From NCBI RefSeq assembly GCF_910592395.1, contig NC_088325.1, positions 10,108,109-10,172,108 of the forward strand: a stretch of 64,000 nucleotides of DNA, written 5' to 3'. The position numbers and the translations under genes are program-made. Below are positions 1-12,275 of the stretch, piece after piece (the first letter of the stretch is position 1; each line of letters begins with the position of its first letter). The notes beneath the pieces were generated by a model that did no database searches, was not told the origin of the DNA, and saw only the letters and a program-made list of their open reading frames with translations. This DNA is from Lineus longissimus (Eukaryota > Nemertea > Pilidiophora > Heteronemertea > Lineidae).

Positions 1-370
1 TACCCCTTGGTCAGGTGATCTCAGGTACCGAAGTTTGGTGCGATCTGATTTGCCGTTTGGCCTCCAGGGAGGGGGCCAAATCCTAAATTCTTCAAAATGC
101 CATTATTCCTAGTAATGACTTGCCCGATTGGCACCAATTTTATATCATAGGTACATCTAATTCTAACAACCATTCAATGTGTCACCCGGGTCTTCTTTGA
201 TTTGACCTACTTTTCAAGGTCACAGAGGTCGAATGTACTGTAAATTGGCCATTTTGGGGAAATTGTAATTGCTTGGACCTACATCAAACCTAACACTACA
301 TGACACAAGACCATGCTCTTTATCCATCTTTCCTCCACATGAGGTGAGCACAATGGCCCTGGCCATTTCA
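1..370. other. Unique left flank, non-coding
   Basis: No exon is seen. The sequence has no counterpart at the equivalent place in the other two units, where the preceding sequence leads to the membrane exons of genes A and B. It does resemble a dispersed AT-rich repeat also found near 7400-7850 (the 'cacagaggtc' phrase and nearby wording). The break in homology at base 371 is therefore either the edge of the original duplication or a later repeat insertion. If gene C has a tail, it lies further left, outside the window. Confidence 0.6.
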
Positions 371-689
371 TTTGTGGTTGGGATTATGGATTTAAGATGA
401 GCAACAAGTACCGCAGATGAGTTTGAGGTAAGTGGCCCCCTCTAAGTCAACCCAAGAACAAGAAAATAAAGCATCAATTTGAACTTCTTAAGAACCTGGA
501 CAACTACAGGCAATTGGACATTGGCTTGTCTCTTTGTATGCATGTACTCTTGGTCACACCCAAGTTTTCTCTTGGTTATAATGCCCTTAATACTTCCCTT
601 AATAATGATGATTGTATGGAGAACTATAAACGCAGCGTAGGGCAACAATCATTTTCACCGGCTTTAGTGGTGATGCGTTAGCCTCATTA

Positions 690-1812
690 TCATCAAATAC
701 GCTTTCCGTCATTGGCTGACATTACGCGCGTCACAAGGCATCTCCATGCCGCCCTATCATTTGCCAGTTCGGTCACGTGATCTATGTCAAAGTTTATGTT
801 GATAGTAGCGAGGTCTGTTTTTATTTGGCTCATCCACGTGGTTCTTGGTTTGCCTCTGGGTCTTCTTGTCGGCTTTTAGAATTCATCTATGGCTTGTTTT
901 GCTGGTGTTCCCTCTGGTAGTCTTAGGAGGTGTCCAAGCTAGTTCAGTCTTCTTCTTTTTACATCTTGGCTCCATGGGTGGGTTTTGGTTGTTTGGTACA
1001 GTTCTTGGTTTGAGATTCTGTCTGCTCTTTTGACATTAATTATTCTTCTCAGGAGGGTTCTTTGGAAGGTGTCGATTTTGTTTCCCAGTAGTTTCGTGAG
1101 GGTCCAGAGTTCACTGTTGTAAAGAAAGATGCTGGTGATGAAAGTTCTGAAGATGTTCATTTTGATTCTGGTTGTGGCTCTTGGGTTGGTGAAGTATTTG
1201 GATAGGGTGTTGAAGGCGTCCATGGCTAGGCCTTTTCTTCTCTTTATATCCTTTCCATGTCAAGGTGGCTTCCCAGGTATTTGCTTTTTTCCATTCCTCG
1301 TCTCCTGTTCGGCTGATGGTAAATTCTTCTGTTTTCTCTAGGTTGACATGGAGGTTTCTCTTCTTTAGTTTTGGTGGGATGTTTTCTTTGACGTAGCTTC
1401 TGATTCCTTTACTTGTTGTGACCCATCCTATATCGTCTGCATACTGTTGATCAATGTTGAGTTTCTTTGGCTGGGTTTGGTTGGTGATAGTTATGGTCTT
1501 GGAGATGTGGAGGGGTAATCTCTGGCTGTGGATTGGCTCTGTGATAGTTGTGATCAAGGAGGTCGGTGGTCTGGCTTCTTGAATGCACTTTGCAAAATAC
1601 AGTGTGAAGAGAATGGCGCTGGCGCAGTCTCCTTGTGGTGTTCCTATATTGGTTTTGAAATTTTCTCCGAAAGTTTTCCCGCATCTGACTTTTATTTGGA
1701 CATCTCGTAGGAGTAGATCAAACATATGGACCTCGTCTTCTTCTAGTACTTCTCCTAGGTCTTTGATTAGATCTGCTCGTCCCACTGTATCGAAGGCAAT
1801 GTAGCCTCATTG
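690..1812 (-). mobile_element. Degraded LINE reverse transcriptase fragment (unit 1)
   Basis: Minus-strand translation shows the palm motifs of a non-LTR retrotransposon reverse transcriptase: an AFDTV motif near 1795, GTPQGD near 1630 and YADD near 1435. A thumb-like region follows in another frame (around 939-1223), then a tail with 'GHLLRLP' and 'DRAAW' wording. The ORF is broken by at least one frameshift and several stops, and the N-terminal half and endonuclease are missing. It sits in the intron between exons 4 and 5, so it was present before the units were duplicated. Clade not assigned. Confidence 0.85.
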
Positions 1813-2228
1813 CAATAAGAAAAATCCTTTCCTTTTCTATATCCGCGGTACTGCTTTTCAAGATGGTGGCAACTTACTAGTACCAGAGGTGTTGTAAGGA
1901 AGGAAGTCAGCGCCTCTAGTGTCAAGATTGATAGATCTACATGTATGTCACTTTTCTGCCAAAAATACACCCTCCAGCTGTTTATCAGTTCTGAGACAAT
2001 ACCACCATTGAATATTCATAGGTTGGAGGGCCCAGGCCTATCAATTAGACGAGTGCATGTTTTTAACTCTCAAGTACATATTTGGAGAGGTATTGAAAAA
2101 ATATATGCTGTGGCAAGTCTACAGATATAAAGAAATTATTTGATGAAAAAATTAATTTCGAATTTTGCTAATTTGGTATTAGGGGCATGTTTTGAGATTT
2201 TTCTGCCAGTTGGCTGAAAAGGAATGTA

Positions 2229-3034
2229 GGTAATAAAGGCACTGGAAAAAAAGGTACGGGAAAAAAGGCACTAGGTAAAAAAGGCACTGGAGAAAAAGGC
2301 ACTGAAAAAAAGGCACTAGGAAAAAAAGGCACTAGGAAAAAAGGCACTAGGTAAAAAAGGCACTGGAAAAAAGGCACCAGGAAATCACTATACTAGGTAA
2401 AAAAAGGCACTGGAAAAAAGGCACAAGGAAAAATGGCACCAGAAAAAAAACGGAATAGCCTATTTTCAGTACCCTCCGACCAGAAAAACTAGCTTGGATA
2501 GGCAGGAAATCCTTATAAAAAATGATACAAAGATCATCCGATTTGGTCGAGTAGTTTAATCAAATTGGATTCAGGGTTCCCTCACCAATAACCTATTTCT
2601 ACAAGATACAATAGTTTATCACAAGAGTGTCAAAAAGTAAGCGACGACGCTTAGACATGATGTCATGAAATCACCCCCAGAGCTCACCCATGTGAACTAA
2701 AACGGGTTGGGGAAGGTTTGCAGGTTTTTATCTAGAGAAAAAAACTAACAAAAAAACACATACCATATAGAAATGCATGGGGGGCACCCCATATGAATTT
2801 TGGGCCGAGGTGAATTTTTCACCTAGAGATTTCCTGGTGCCTTTTTTTCCAGTGCCTTTTTTACCTAGTATAGTGATTTCCTGGTGCCTTTTTTTCCAGT
2901 GCCTTTTTTACCTAGTGCCTTTTTTTCCTAGTGCCTTTTTTTCCAGTGCCTTTTTTACCTGGTGCCTTTTTTTCTGTACCATTTTTTGCAGTGCCTTTTT
3001 TTCCAGTGCCATTTTTTCCAGTGCCTTTATTACC
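2229..3034. repeat. A/T-rich foldback element, unit 1
   Basis: The left part (2229-2450) is a string of 'ggcactggaaaaaa'-type words about 14-17 bp long. The right part (2815-3034) is the reverse complement, ending 'ccagtgcctttattacc'. About 370 bp of non-repetitive sequence separates the arms. The open frames read through it are low-complexity Phe/Pro/Val strings and are not genes. Confidence 0.8.
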
Positions 3035-3243
3035 GTCTACCGCTGAAAAGAGTAGAAATATCAATGTCTGTCCAATTTGTCGATTATCAAAAAGTTTCTG
3101 TGGTGAACTACCAGTTTACTTTTCACCATTTACTGCCCGACTGTCCGGAATATCATCAGATTTTTCAACTCCTAGTGATCATGCTAGGATTAAGGGGCCT
3201 AGTTGGTCACCACTTCTGTGATTGTAGCTTGTGTAAAACTGAC

Positions 3244-6200
3244 CTTTGCAGGAGATGCTCATAATTGTGGTGAACTCCTCCGGCTTTTTCTCCTCCACCT
3301 CATCGATGTAAAAATTGTATGTTTTGTCTATCTCCGCAGTCGGGCACTTGAATTCTACATTGGCAAAAGATCCGAAGACATTTCTGTACCGATACGTCAC
3401 GCTTCCTTTGCCAGTGTAGCATCCAATAGGCGTCTTGGTAGAATCTTGAGTTCCATTTACAGATAGGCTTGGCAAAGGGTCGCTTGAGCCAGGGTCCTGC
3501 AATAAGATTTGTGGTAGGGGAGTTTTGACGAAGACGAATCAGTTTTAAAAATCAACTCTTTCAATATAATTGACATAAGTTACAGGCACATTCGAAATTA
3601 CTTCATTATAACACCTTATGACATTTCTAGTGGAGGTAATTTTGATTTGCCAACATTATTATTAGCAAGTTGTGTTCGTACACTACATAGACAGTGTACA
3701 TATATTTAATTAGTTGTAGCAATTGATTGAGCAACTACACACCAAGCTTTATTCTCTGTATTTTGAGCACAATGGGACAGACAACTCAATGCACTGCAAT
3801 TAATGTTGCAATAAGGTATCTTGGCATAATGATGCGCAGTGAAGATAATAAACAAAACATTCGGTTTAAATTAGGGGAGCAGAGGACATTAAATTCATTC
3901 CACCCTTTAATTAACTGAATACAGTGTCTAATTATGTTAATAAATTTCGCAAACTTCTCAACTGTTATGCCTAATTGACTACCTATGTTAACACGGGAAG
4001 CCATCGTTTTTGTATACTGTCCCTAATTGCGAGGTGATTGGATCAAAAAGTCACTATGGCCGCCTCCGTAATTCGGAGTAGAGAGGTGTCAGCGTCACTG
4101 AGGTTTTGGCTAAAAAAAATCACGACTGAACGGACGTGTCCATAATGGGGAGGTGTTTACCTGGCAGAGGTGTCCGCAAGGGGACATTCTACTGTATACA
4201 TTACTTACATCTGTACTGGTTCCATACCATTTTCCTTGGAAAGTCCTGTTGACTTCTGGCCAAGTGCAGTTGCAGTCCAGGCCAATTTTGAAATTGAGAG
4301 GTGTATTTGCTTGAAGAGGATAGCTTTTATTTGTCTTCAAGTAATTGAGAACTACTGGAGATGTCGTCGTATTTGTTTGGCGGACATTTTCTCGTTTATT
4401 GCAGGGGCCTAAAAAAATTGATACAATATTAGGATGAAAGCCAAGGTTTTGTGTATTGCCAGAGATTTGGAAATATGCAACAATATTCAAAAAGGACCGT
4501 TTTGCCCTAAAATGTGTATTACCTTCTATGCACATTGCCATTGCTTGAGTGCCTTCGGGTATTAGCGTGCAAAAAGAATGCAAGAGAAAAAAGCATGGAT
4601 ACCATTGTGCGTTCTCACCAAAAACGTCCCGCTGGCCCTAATGCAGATTTGTCATATTAGGGCCGTTTAGACGCTTTCCAAAAAGACCGCATAAGACCGC
4701 ATTCGGATCCGATTGAACCCCATTCCAGACCAGACGTGGTTTCATTTTAATGTAACCGTTTAGACGCTCAACAGCAATGAGGACTGATGTGGACTAATTT
4801 CTTTTGGTTCCACCAATAATCCGCAGGATGTCGCGGTGGCGTCACCGATTTAGCGCCACAATGCGGGTTATAATGGTACTAGGCAAGCTCGTTCTTATGG
4901 TAGCTGCTGTCTAGCTTCCACTGAATGGATTGATCGCTCCAAATATGTATGAGATCGAAAACAACCGTGTCCGTGAACATATCCTTCACCATATTGGAAT
5001 AATGAAAATAAGCCAAGAGAAAATACTATGAAACTGACAATCCAAACGACATTAATTCCCGCGAAAATCCACGGGTTTATAATCAAAGGAAGTATTGCCG
5101 AAGTACCAAATCCAATATGCATGCGTGTAGGTAAAAAAAATTAGTCCAGATAAGACCGCATTAGGCCCGATCACGTTTAGACGACCAAATTTGATCCGGA
5201 TGAATCCGGATTAGCCCTGATGGAACCGGCAAAAGAGGTGGACCACTTGAAGACCCGATGGGACCACATGAGACCCGACCGGTTTGCGTTTACACCAGGG
5301 AAATTTAGACCGCATTCGGATTTGATCGGATCTCATCGGGCCTTTTTTCTGTCGTCTAAACGGCCCTACTGGTAGGGTATATGCTTTGGTCATTCTCCTT
5401 GCAAATCAGTTATCTCAAATGAAAATTGGTATTGCTTATCCTCCCGTATTTTTGGAATTGATATTCGGCTTGCTGCAGGGGGATGGCATTGCTGGCCAGT
5501 TACATAACTATACTTGCTAACAGCAATGAATTTTGTGTGTGATCTTGATATTTCCAATCGAAAGGATCTGCCTGGACATTTTAGAATTTACTCATTATCA
5601 ATCGGTGGTAGAGAAAACTCCATGTTTGCTGCCAAAGTGCAATGGTTATTTCGTGAACCGTTTTAAGTTCACGTTTGCCTTCCAAGTTGCAAAAATTGCA
5701 AAAAAGATCAAATGGTCACTAACATTACCCATCACAGAAAATGTTATACACGAGATGCTGTTGCTCATCAACGTGTACAATTTCTGTTACATCCCAGAGC
5801 TGACCTCTTTTGAAGAACTCCCTAACTAAACAGGAGTGACTGGCATCAAGAATTGACAGAACTCTGCAAATAAGTAATTTCTATTGCTGCCGGTGCTGAA
5901 CAGTAAAATAAAGCTTGACAATATAACAATGTTTAATACATTTAGGTCAAGCGACAACCACTTTTTGATTAAAATTTTCATTTTGTCACAGCTCCTTTCT
6001 GGTCACAGTGATAGAAATGACTTGTTTACAGAGCGCTTTTATGATTGGCCTTTGGGCCTTAGCCCTCTTTTTTTAGGCTTAAATGCTTACGTCTAATCCA
6101 AACTCTGAATCTTATTCCACCTGTTGAGCATGTACAGTTATAACTCCCTGCATCGTCTAACTCTGCTATCCATGAGATTGTGTAGAGAAGTATCCCTTTC

Positions 6201-9200
6201 GCATTCTTCCCATAAGATACATTGAATTTAGACTGAAATTTTGGAATTACACCATCATCCTCGGACATCACGGCTTCATCATTCTTCCAGTAGACCACAT
6301 CCGTTGTTTCGTTGACCGCAGACAAATCACATTTGAGTGTTATCTTTTCCCCAACTGTAACTATATGTTTGGTATCGGGTGTTTGTCCATCTAAATATTT
6401 CTCCTGACATGTTGCAGAACAATTTACTGAAAGAAACAAGAAAAGCATTGTATGGTTGTTGGCTTGACTTTTTGTTACAATTGACAGATTATTTCATTAG
6501 TGCTATTGAAATGACGATCGTAAAAAATTAACCTATAACATTAAAAAAACTCCTGCCCATATGCATGTACAGTAGAACCTCTCTATTGAGGACACCTTTG
6601 GGACTGACAAGTGCCGTCCTTAATAGAGAGGTGTCCTGATTAGAGAGGTCAATTTGAATGGAAACAACCAATTTGTGACTAAAATGAATGTCCCTAATAC
6701 AGAGGTTGTCCTTGATAGAGAGGTGTCTGCTAAGGGAGGTTCCACTGTATCGCCAATTTTTATATAAGTTGCCTTCTTTCAAACCCCATGTTGCATTTTT
6801 CCAATGGATTGTTATGGTTTTGGGTATCGAAATGAACCTATGCTCTCCCCTAAAAGAATTAAACCATGTATTATTGTAAACCACTAACTTTTGGGGGCAT
6901 TTTATATTTTGCAGATTTTACGAATAACCTCAATTCACAAATTGGAAAAACTGAAGGAAATTTTGTTATCGCAAATTGCAATACTAAAATGTTGCTTAAA
7001 TTTGGCATATTACAGTATTAAATGGGTATTTGACGATATTTAAAATGCAGAATGTTCACCTTTCCCTCAAATGACCTTCCTTGCCCAAAAAGACTGAAGT
7101 GGGGGATTTAAGAGCCCTTTTTAGCTCACAGGTTTGAGCTTATGAGGTCATGTCTTGTCTGGCATTCGATGTCTGTCGTCGGCATTGTCAGTGTTGTTTG
7201 TCAATGATGGTGGCACGTTTGATCACATAAAATTTGTTGTGTTGTTGTCTTCTGACAATATGACTTCACAAACAAAAAAAGGATCATCCTGATTTGACCT
7301 ACTTTCTGGGCTCTAAGCGGTCACCTTTGAAAATCTTATTTTTTCAGTATCTCATGAACTGTTATAGCAAGAATCATGAAAGATTCACTGCCTTGGATAG
7401 ATGAGACTTCTTTTTAAGGTCACAGACACCAAACACTAATAAATATTCATCAAAGGTGGCACGTTCCGTCATTTTTCGTCCACGACTTTTAAGGTTTTAT
7501 GCGTAGAGACCTATTAGGCATATCTACATGTTCAAAGAGATAGGTCAATGTGACCTACTTTGCCTGTGTAAGTAGGTCAATAGGTCATAAAATCAAATAA
7601 CGGTCATTTATCCTGAAACCTTCGTTATGTAATCTTCTTTTGTATATCATTGATTTATCTGATCAAGCTTAACATAATACTTGAAGGAATTTGACTTTGA
7701 CCTACTTTTGTAGGGCACAGAGGTCAAACTCTAAATTTCACTTGTCATTACTTGTCCTAGACTCTTCAAATCTGATATAAGACACCCATTGGTCATCTCT
7801 ACACACTGACAAGATTTAGGTCAGTGTGAAATACTTTGTTGGGTCAATAGGTCAGAGTCAGACACATTCAATACATGCGTAACCATAGTGGACGGTCATG
7901 ACAGTGTTCACAGGTTACCATAGCAGACAGTCTACCTTCTATTCTTTTTCGGAAGGGGGGGGGTGGGGGGAGGGGGCATTCAATGATGTGCTCGCACTCA
8001 CATAAGTACTCGTTCCATATGGTCTAGCTGGTACCCGAAATGCAAAGTTGACCCTACTTTTCCACCACCTTATTATGCCACTTTACGCCATATACCCATT
8101 TTTTGTGGTGCCCCGCAGCAGCACAAGGTTACTTTTACACCGGACACTAGCTCTTCTGATTTTGTGGGAATCTCTCAGCTGTTCTAATGATGAAGACCGT
8201 TGGCATGGTGAACATGGTGGTATTAACCAATGTATACCAGCCAAGGGGGGTGCACTGCGGAAACCAGTATGTTCACATTGTGGTCGGTATTCCCTATATT
8301 GGCTTTCAGTCATGTTCAATGGTTAAGATCATTCAAATGGAAAGTACAGTAGAACCTCCCTTTGCGGGGGTCTGTGAAGTTGGCTCCCAGTTCCCAGTTC
8401 CCAGTTCCTTATTCGTGCCCAATTTGAAACATGGTATGTTTGGGTACGAATAAGGAACTAGGAAATGGGCTAAGCATTTCCCAGTTCCCAATTCAAATTT
8501 CTTTCAAATATTAACCCTCCACAGTCCGATAACTCAACTTGGTGGTTTTAACCCTTTCCTACCAAGCTCCCGATTCAGCTATCAGTGACTTTAACCCTTT
8601 CTGACCCATTTCCCGGTTCAAAATACCAGCTCCTTATTCCTCTTAACTCCTTTTAACCCTTATAACTCCATTTCCCGATTCATTTACAGTCACTTGAACC
8701 CTTTCTGACACTATTTCCCGGTTCAAAATGCCAACTCCTTATTCGTCTTAACGTATTTTAGCCCTCTATAACTCCATTTCCCGATTCAAATGCTAGCTCC
8801 CGATTCAGCTACAAGTCACTTTAACCCTTTCTGACTCCATTTCCCGGTTCAAAATGCCAGCTCCTTATTCGTCTTAACTCATTTTAACACTCTATAAGTC
8901 CATTTCCCGATACTAATGCTGGCTCCCGATTCAGCTACATGTCACTTTAACCCTTTCTAAGCCCATTTCCCGGTTCAAAAGCCAGCTACTTATTCGTCTT
9001 AACTCATTTTAACCCTCTATAACTCCATTTCCCGATTCCCGGAGCCAGCATTTGAATCGGGAAATGGACTTATAGAGGGTTAAAATGAGTTAAGACGAAT
9101 AAGGAACTGGCATTTTGAACTGGGAAATGGAGTCAGAAAGGGTTAAAGTGACTTGCAAATGAATGAAATGGAGTCAGAAAGTGTTAAAGTGACTTGTAGC

Positions 9201-10791
9201 TGAATCGGGAGCCAGTATTTGAATCGGGAAATGGAGTTATAGAGGGTTAAAATGAGTTAAGACGAATAAGGAGTTGGCTTTTGAACCGGGAAATGGGCTT
9301 AGAAAGGGTTAAAGCGACTTGCAAATGAATGAAATGGAGTCAGAAAGTGTTAAAGTGACTTGTAGCTGAATCGGGAGCCAGTATTTGAATCGGGAAGTGG
9401 AGTTATAGAGGGTTAAAATGCATTAAGATGAATAAGTAGCTGGCTTTTGAACTGGGAAATGGGCTTAGAAAGGGTTAAAGTGACTTGTAGCTGAATTGGG
9501 AGCCAGTATTTGAATCGGGAAATTGACTTATAAATGGCCAAAATGCGTTAAGACGAATAAGGAGTTGGCATTTTGAACTGGGAAATAGCGTCAGAAAGGG
9601 TTAAAGTGACTGTAAATGAATCGGGAAATGGAGTTATAAAGGGTTAAAATGAGTTAAGACAAATAAGGAGCTGGTATTTTGAACCGGGAAATGGGTCAGA
9701 AAGGGTTAAAGTCACTGATAGTTGAATCGGGAGCTTGGTAGGAAAGGGTTAAAACCACCAAGTTAAGTTATCGGACTGTGTCCAATTCCCTCCCAATTAC
9801 GAACAGTAGGCAAAAACAATTGTTTCCCACGTGTCCAATTCCCTCCCAATTACGAACAGTAGGCAAAAACAATTGTTTCCCACGTGCGCTATGGAGAGTC
9901 GAGTAGGCCCGACAGGTGTGATATTTGCATAATTAATCAACGTAATTACCCCATGGCATTGTGTTTTTGTATCCTAATTAAGCCGACGCATTTGTTTACT
10001 CATCTTTTCAACTAATCACATAGGCCTATTGTGTCAACGGACACTCATAAATCCACGCGGTTTTGTCAGTGTTGCGGCGAATATGCGTTAGTAGAGAAAT
10101 TAGAAAAAATTAACTATTAATCAAAGGTGGCTGATGGACAGAAATTATGGTGTTTTTTCACACATTATGACATGTCGAGGAGATTTTGCAATAAAAGGGG
10201 CACCTTTTACTATAGAGATTATTCACTCTCTGAGTTCCAAAGTAGCTCACGTCATTCAACGCAACATCACAAGCAAATACCGATCACCCAACAGGTTTAA
10301 AGTTTCTACGCTAGATGTCGTCACAGAGAAAACCAAGACCTGCAAGGCGGGAACTTCAAATCCACCTATCGGACGATTTGGCATAACCTCTCTATTGCGG
10401 ACACCTAGGCCCAGTCCCATAGGTGTCCGCAATAGAGAGGTTGTACTGTACTGGTCTCTTTTCTGGTTAATTATAACTTTTGCTGCTCTTTTACCCACAG
10501 AGCAGTATGCAAAAAGACACTGCTAAAATACTGTTTCCCCTGGGAGGTGGATTCCTCTTTTTAATACGTTTGACTATATACACTAAGTCATCTTGCTGTC
10601 ATCTTTGAACATGTTTGTGACAAGAGTGAGATCCCCACCAACTACAGTATAAAAAAACTCGGTAAGGTTGAGCACAGAGTATTCTGCATTTTGATAAGAG
10701 GACAGCTGCAGAGGTTACACGAAGTCTACTCACCATTTGGAATCAAAAGCACCAGGCCAACGCCCAGGGTCAAAATTCTTACCAAAGACAT
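3244..10791 (-). CDS. Gene C: Ig receptor ectodomain, exons 1-4 (tail off the left edge)
   Basis: Four minus-strand exons join in phase: 10734-10791 (signal peptide, hydrophobic stretch LGVGLVLLI), 6091-6426 (Ig domain), 4209-4408 and 3244-3496. Junction phases are 1, 1, 0, 1 and all sites are GT-AG. The translation gives residues 1-282. The Ig exon has Cys in 'LKCDL', Trp in 'YWKND' and the closing 'DDAGSYNC' signature. Exons 3 and 4 give a second extracellular region with several Cys and N-glycosylation sequons (NTT, NKS, NCT, NRT, NGT). An in-frame ATG ten codons upstream (MKQ) preceded by a stop is an alternative start; I chose the ATG that leaves a compact signal peptide. Gene C differs from genes A and B by Pro for Ala and Thr for Lys in the Ig exon. 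No membrane or RING exons are seen to its left, so the gene is partial here and its tail is unknown. Confidence 0.75.
4658..5368. mobile_element. MITE with GGGCCGTTTAGACG inverted termini, unit 1
   Basis: The left end reads 'tagggccgtttagacg' and the right end 'cgtctaaacggcccta', a perfect 16 bp terminal inverted repeat about 0.7 kb apart. 'gaccgcat' words recur in subterminal positions on both sides. Small ORFs inside (e.g. 4895-5122 minus) match no transposase I recognise. It lies in intron 2 of gene C. Confidence 0.8.
6568..6749. mobile_element. MITE with TACAGTAGAACCTC inverted termini, unit 1
   Basis: It starts 'tacagtagaacctctctat' and ends 'gggaggttccactgta', with 'agagaggtgtcc' words inside in both orientations. 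Relatives are seen at 25096-25262, 45189-45370, 46841-47006, 55516-55579 (fragment), 10378-10450 (fragment) and around 4065-4195 (fragment). Confidence 0.8.
7955..7976. repeat. G-run, possible quadruplex
   Basis: Runs of nine, six and five G interrupted by single T and A. Present only in unit 1, inside a roughly 280 bp stretch missing from unit 2. Confidence 0.5.
8520..9780. repeat. 1.26 kb foldback built of tandem subrepeats (unit 1)
   Basis: The left end 'cacagtccgataact' is mirrored at the right end as 'agttatcggactgtg', and the match runs inward through 'gttttaaccctttcc' and 'agctcccgattc'. Each arm is itself a tandem array of words ('tttcccggttc', 'ctttaaccctttctgac', 'ttattcgtcttaactc'). 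The centre is near 9041, so the left arm is about 520 bp and the right about 740 bp. No transposase ORF. Confidence 0.85.
9778..9884. repeat. 53 bp tandem duplication
   Basis: 'gtgtccaattccctcc' through 'tgtttcccac' occurs twice in a row in unit 1 and once in unit 2 (around 28187). Confidence 0.8.
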
Positions 10792-11274
10792 CTTAGTCGA
10801 TCTTACGGTTTGTTTCATTTCTGCCTAGCTAGTTGCTAACTTCCTGGTTGGTCTGTTTCTGATTGGTCGGGTGTCGAGGTCAGGTGACATGCCGAGTGTT
10901 GACTCGAGCATGCAAGGAGGAAGTGTTATGTAGGACTAGGCCTATGGAGTTAATGTTGTGTATATTGTGCTACCATCTTGGTACATTAGGACTGACTACC
11001 TATTGTGTGGACCCTATTTTCCATTGGGACTTCAAAGGCCAATAGGGTCTTTTCAATTTGGACTTCTTTGCTGTCAACATCTTGGGGAGTCATGAATAAA
11101 TCATTGAGCATTCCTGAATTTTGTTGTCTCACAAGACTCGAGAGTAAATTGGGCCAGGTTCCAGTGTGGGGATTCGGTCAGTGTCAGCAAAGCACTGTCC
11201 ACTATGGTTACTGCAGCGCTAGCAGACGACAATAAAAAATTTGAAGAACTCGGCCAGATTGAACATTCTAAAAG

Positions 11275-11905
11275 GCCTTAGTCACAGTATATCATTGTTT
11301 CTAATACAAAATACATTACGCCTCGTTTTGATCGGAGCGGTCTTGGTATCGTAACCAATGACCGCCTGGGTAGGTATAAAATTCTGAATTTTAGCAGACG
11401 AATTATTTTCACCAAGAAGCAACGACTCAGCCCCACAAAACAATGTCAAGAACACAAGATTTTGAAGTATTCCCCGATATTGGGATTTGTGAAGTAGGGA
11501 GGATACCCGAGGACTCTTTCGAGGTCGTCAGTCAGGATTCAGAAGAGGTCAAAGACGAGGAAATGGTAGAAATCGAGCTAGCAGACTGGGAATTCCCTTG
11601 CTGCGTGACGTCATCTTCACAAGCAACAATATGGCGGAGTTCCGGACACCAGGTTGGATCATTCTTTGACGAAAACGGAATATATATACCTTTCAAATCG
11701 TATTTAATTTGTTTAATTTTGAAACCTTTTAGAATAGAAATTAATACCTCGCTGTCGGTCATTGGTTGTATAATCAAGACCGCTCGGGTAGACTGAAAAT
11801 GCAGTCCAAAACCCGAGGCGCTTCGCCGAGGGTTTTGGACGTAATTTTCAGTCTACCCGAGCGGTCTTGATTATACAACCAATGACCGCCAGCTCGGTAT
11901 TAATT
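11275..11905. mobile_element. Insertion specific to unit 1, with a terminal hairpin
   Basis: Unit 2 runs straight from 'cagattgaaca' to 'attcctgttct' where unit 1 has about 0.6 kb extra. The right part is a long hairpin (11741-11902) with arms of roughly 60 bp around a GC-rich loop near 11820. The left part (about 11325-11385) carries a diverged copy of the right arm ('gagcggtcttg', 'aaccaatgaccgcc'). An ORF at 11443-11796 (117 aa, plus) lies inside; its first 55 residues are acidic, and it matches no family I recognise. Exact ends and target-site duplication are not resolved. Confidence 0.6.
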
Positions 11906-12210
11906 CCTTAAGCAAAGAATTCCTGTTCTATGGTACTCGACGTGGATTTCCTGGTAGATATTTCTAGAGGATAACTTGAACTCATCGGTTAATTGGGTTT
12001 TTTTTGTGTAGCTAAATAGAGTTTGTGTAGCTCGATGACTAATTTAGGGTACAATTTATGTATATTTCTACCATATCTGCCAAAGTTGCCAAGATTATTG
12101 CATAGTGCTGTGTTGTGCAGCATGAACACCAGATTAGGCAGATATGAGATAGCAAGCACTTGGTACAACGTGCTCTATAGAGTGACTTAAAAATGCAATA
12201 AGAGAAGGCA

Positions 12211-12275
12211 GACTGTCCGCTATGGTTACCTGTGTCACTGTCATGACTGTACAAGTGTAACCATAGCGGACAGTC
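12211..12275. repeat. Short hairpin, 19 bp perfect arms (unit 1)
   Basis: 'gactgtccgctatggttac' is followed after 27 bp by its exact reverse complement. The 'gtaaccatag(c/t)ggac' phrase also occurs singly near 7880-7930, 11195-11210 and 12382-12398, so it is a dispersed family. Confidence 0.8.

Larger units (their letters stand above)
6427..10733 (-). other. Intron 1 of gene C, repeat-filled
   Basis: No coding exon is supported. It holds a MITE (6568-6749), a G-run (7955-7976), dispersed repeat with 'gacctactt' words (7300-7860), a 1.26 kb foldback (8520-9780), a 53 bp tandem duplication (9778-9884) and a short hairpin related to the MITE at 10380-10450. Confidence 0.6.

Noticed and set aside
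442-648. 68 aa minus-strand ORF MLPYAAFIVLH, present in all units
   Set aside because: Intronic, conserved only as much as neighbouring non-coding DNA; no domain.
2168-3046. Phe/Pro/Val-rich ORFs on both strands, repeated in all units
   Set aside because: Low-complexity translation of the A/T foldback arms.
4895-5122. 75 aa minus-strand ORF, present in all units
   Set aside because: Lies inside a MITE, matches no transposase known to me, and has no exon signals.
5735-5872. Possible extra exon on the minus strand between Ig exon 2 and exon 3 (contains CLVREFF and NIFCDG)
   Set aside because: Open and protein-like, but its possible splice phases (1-2 or 2-2) do not fit the flanking phase-1 junctions; conserved only as the intron is.
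10134-10526. 130 aa plus-strand ORF, also in unit 2
   Set aside because: Runs through a MITE hairpin (10378-10450), and its frame start differs between units.
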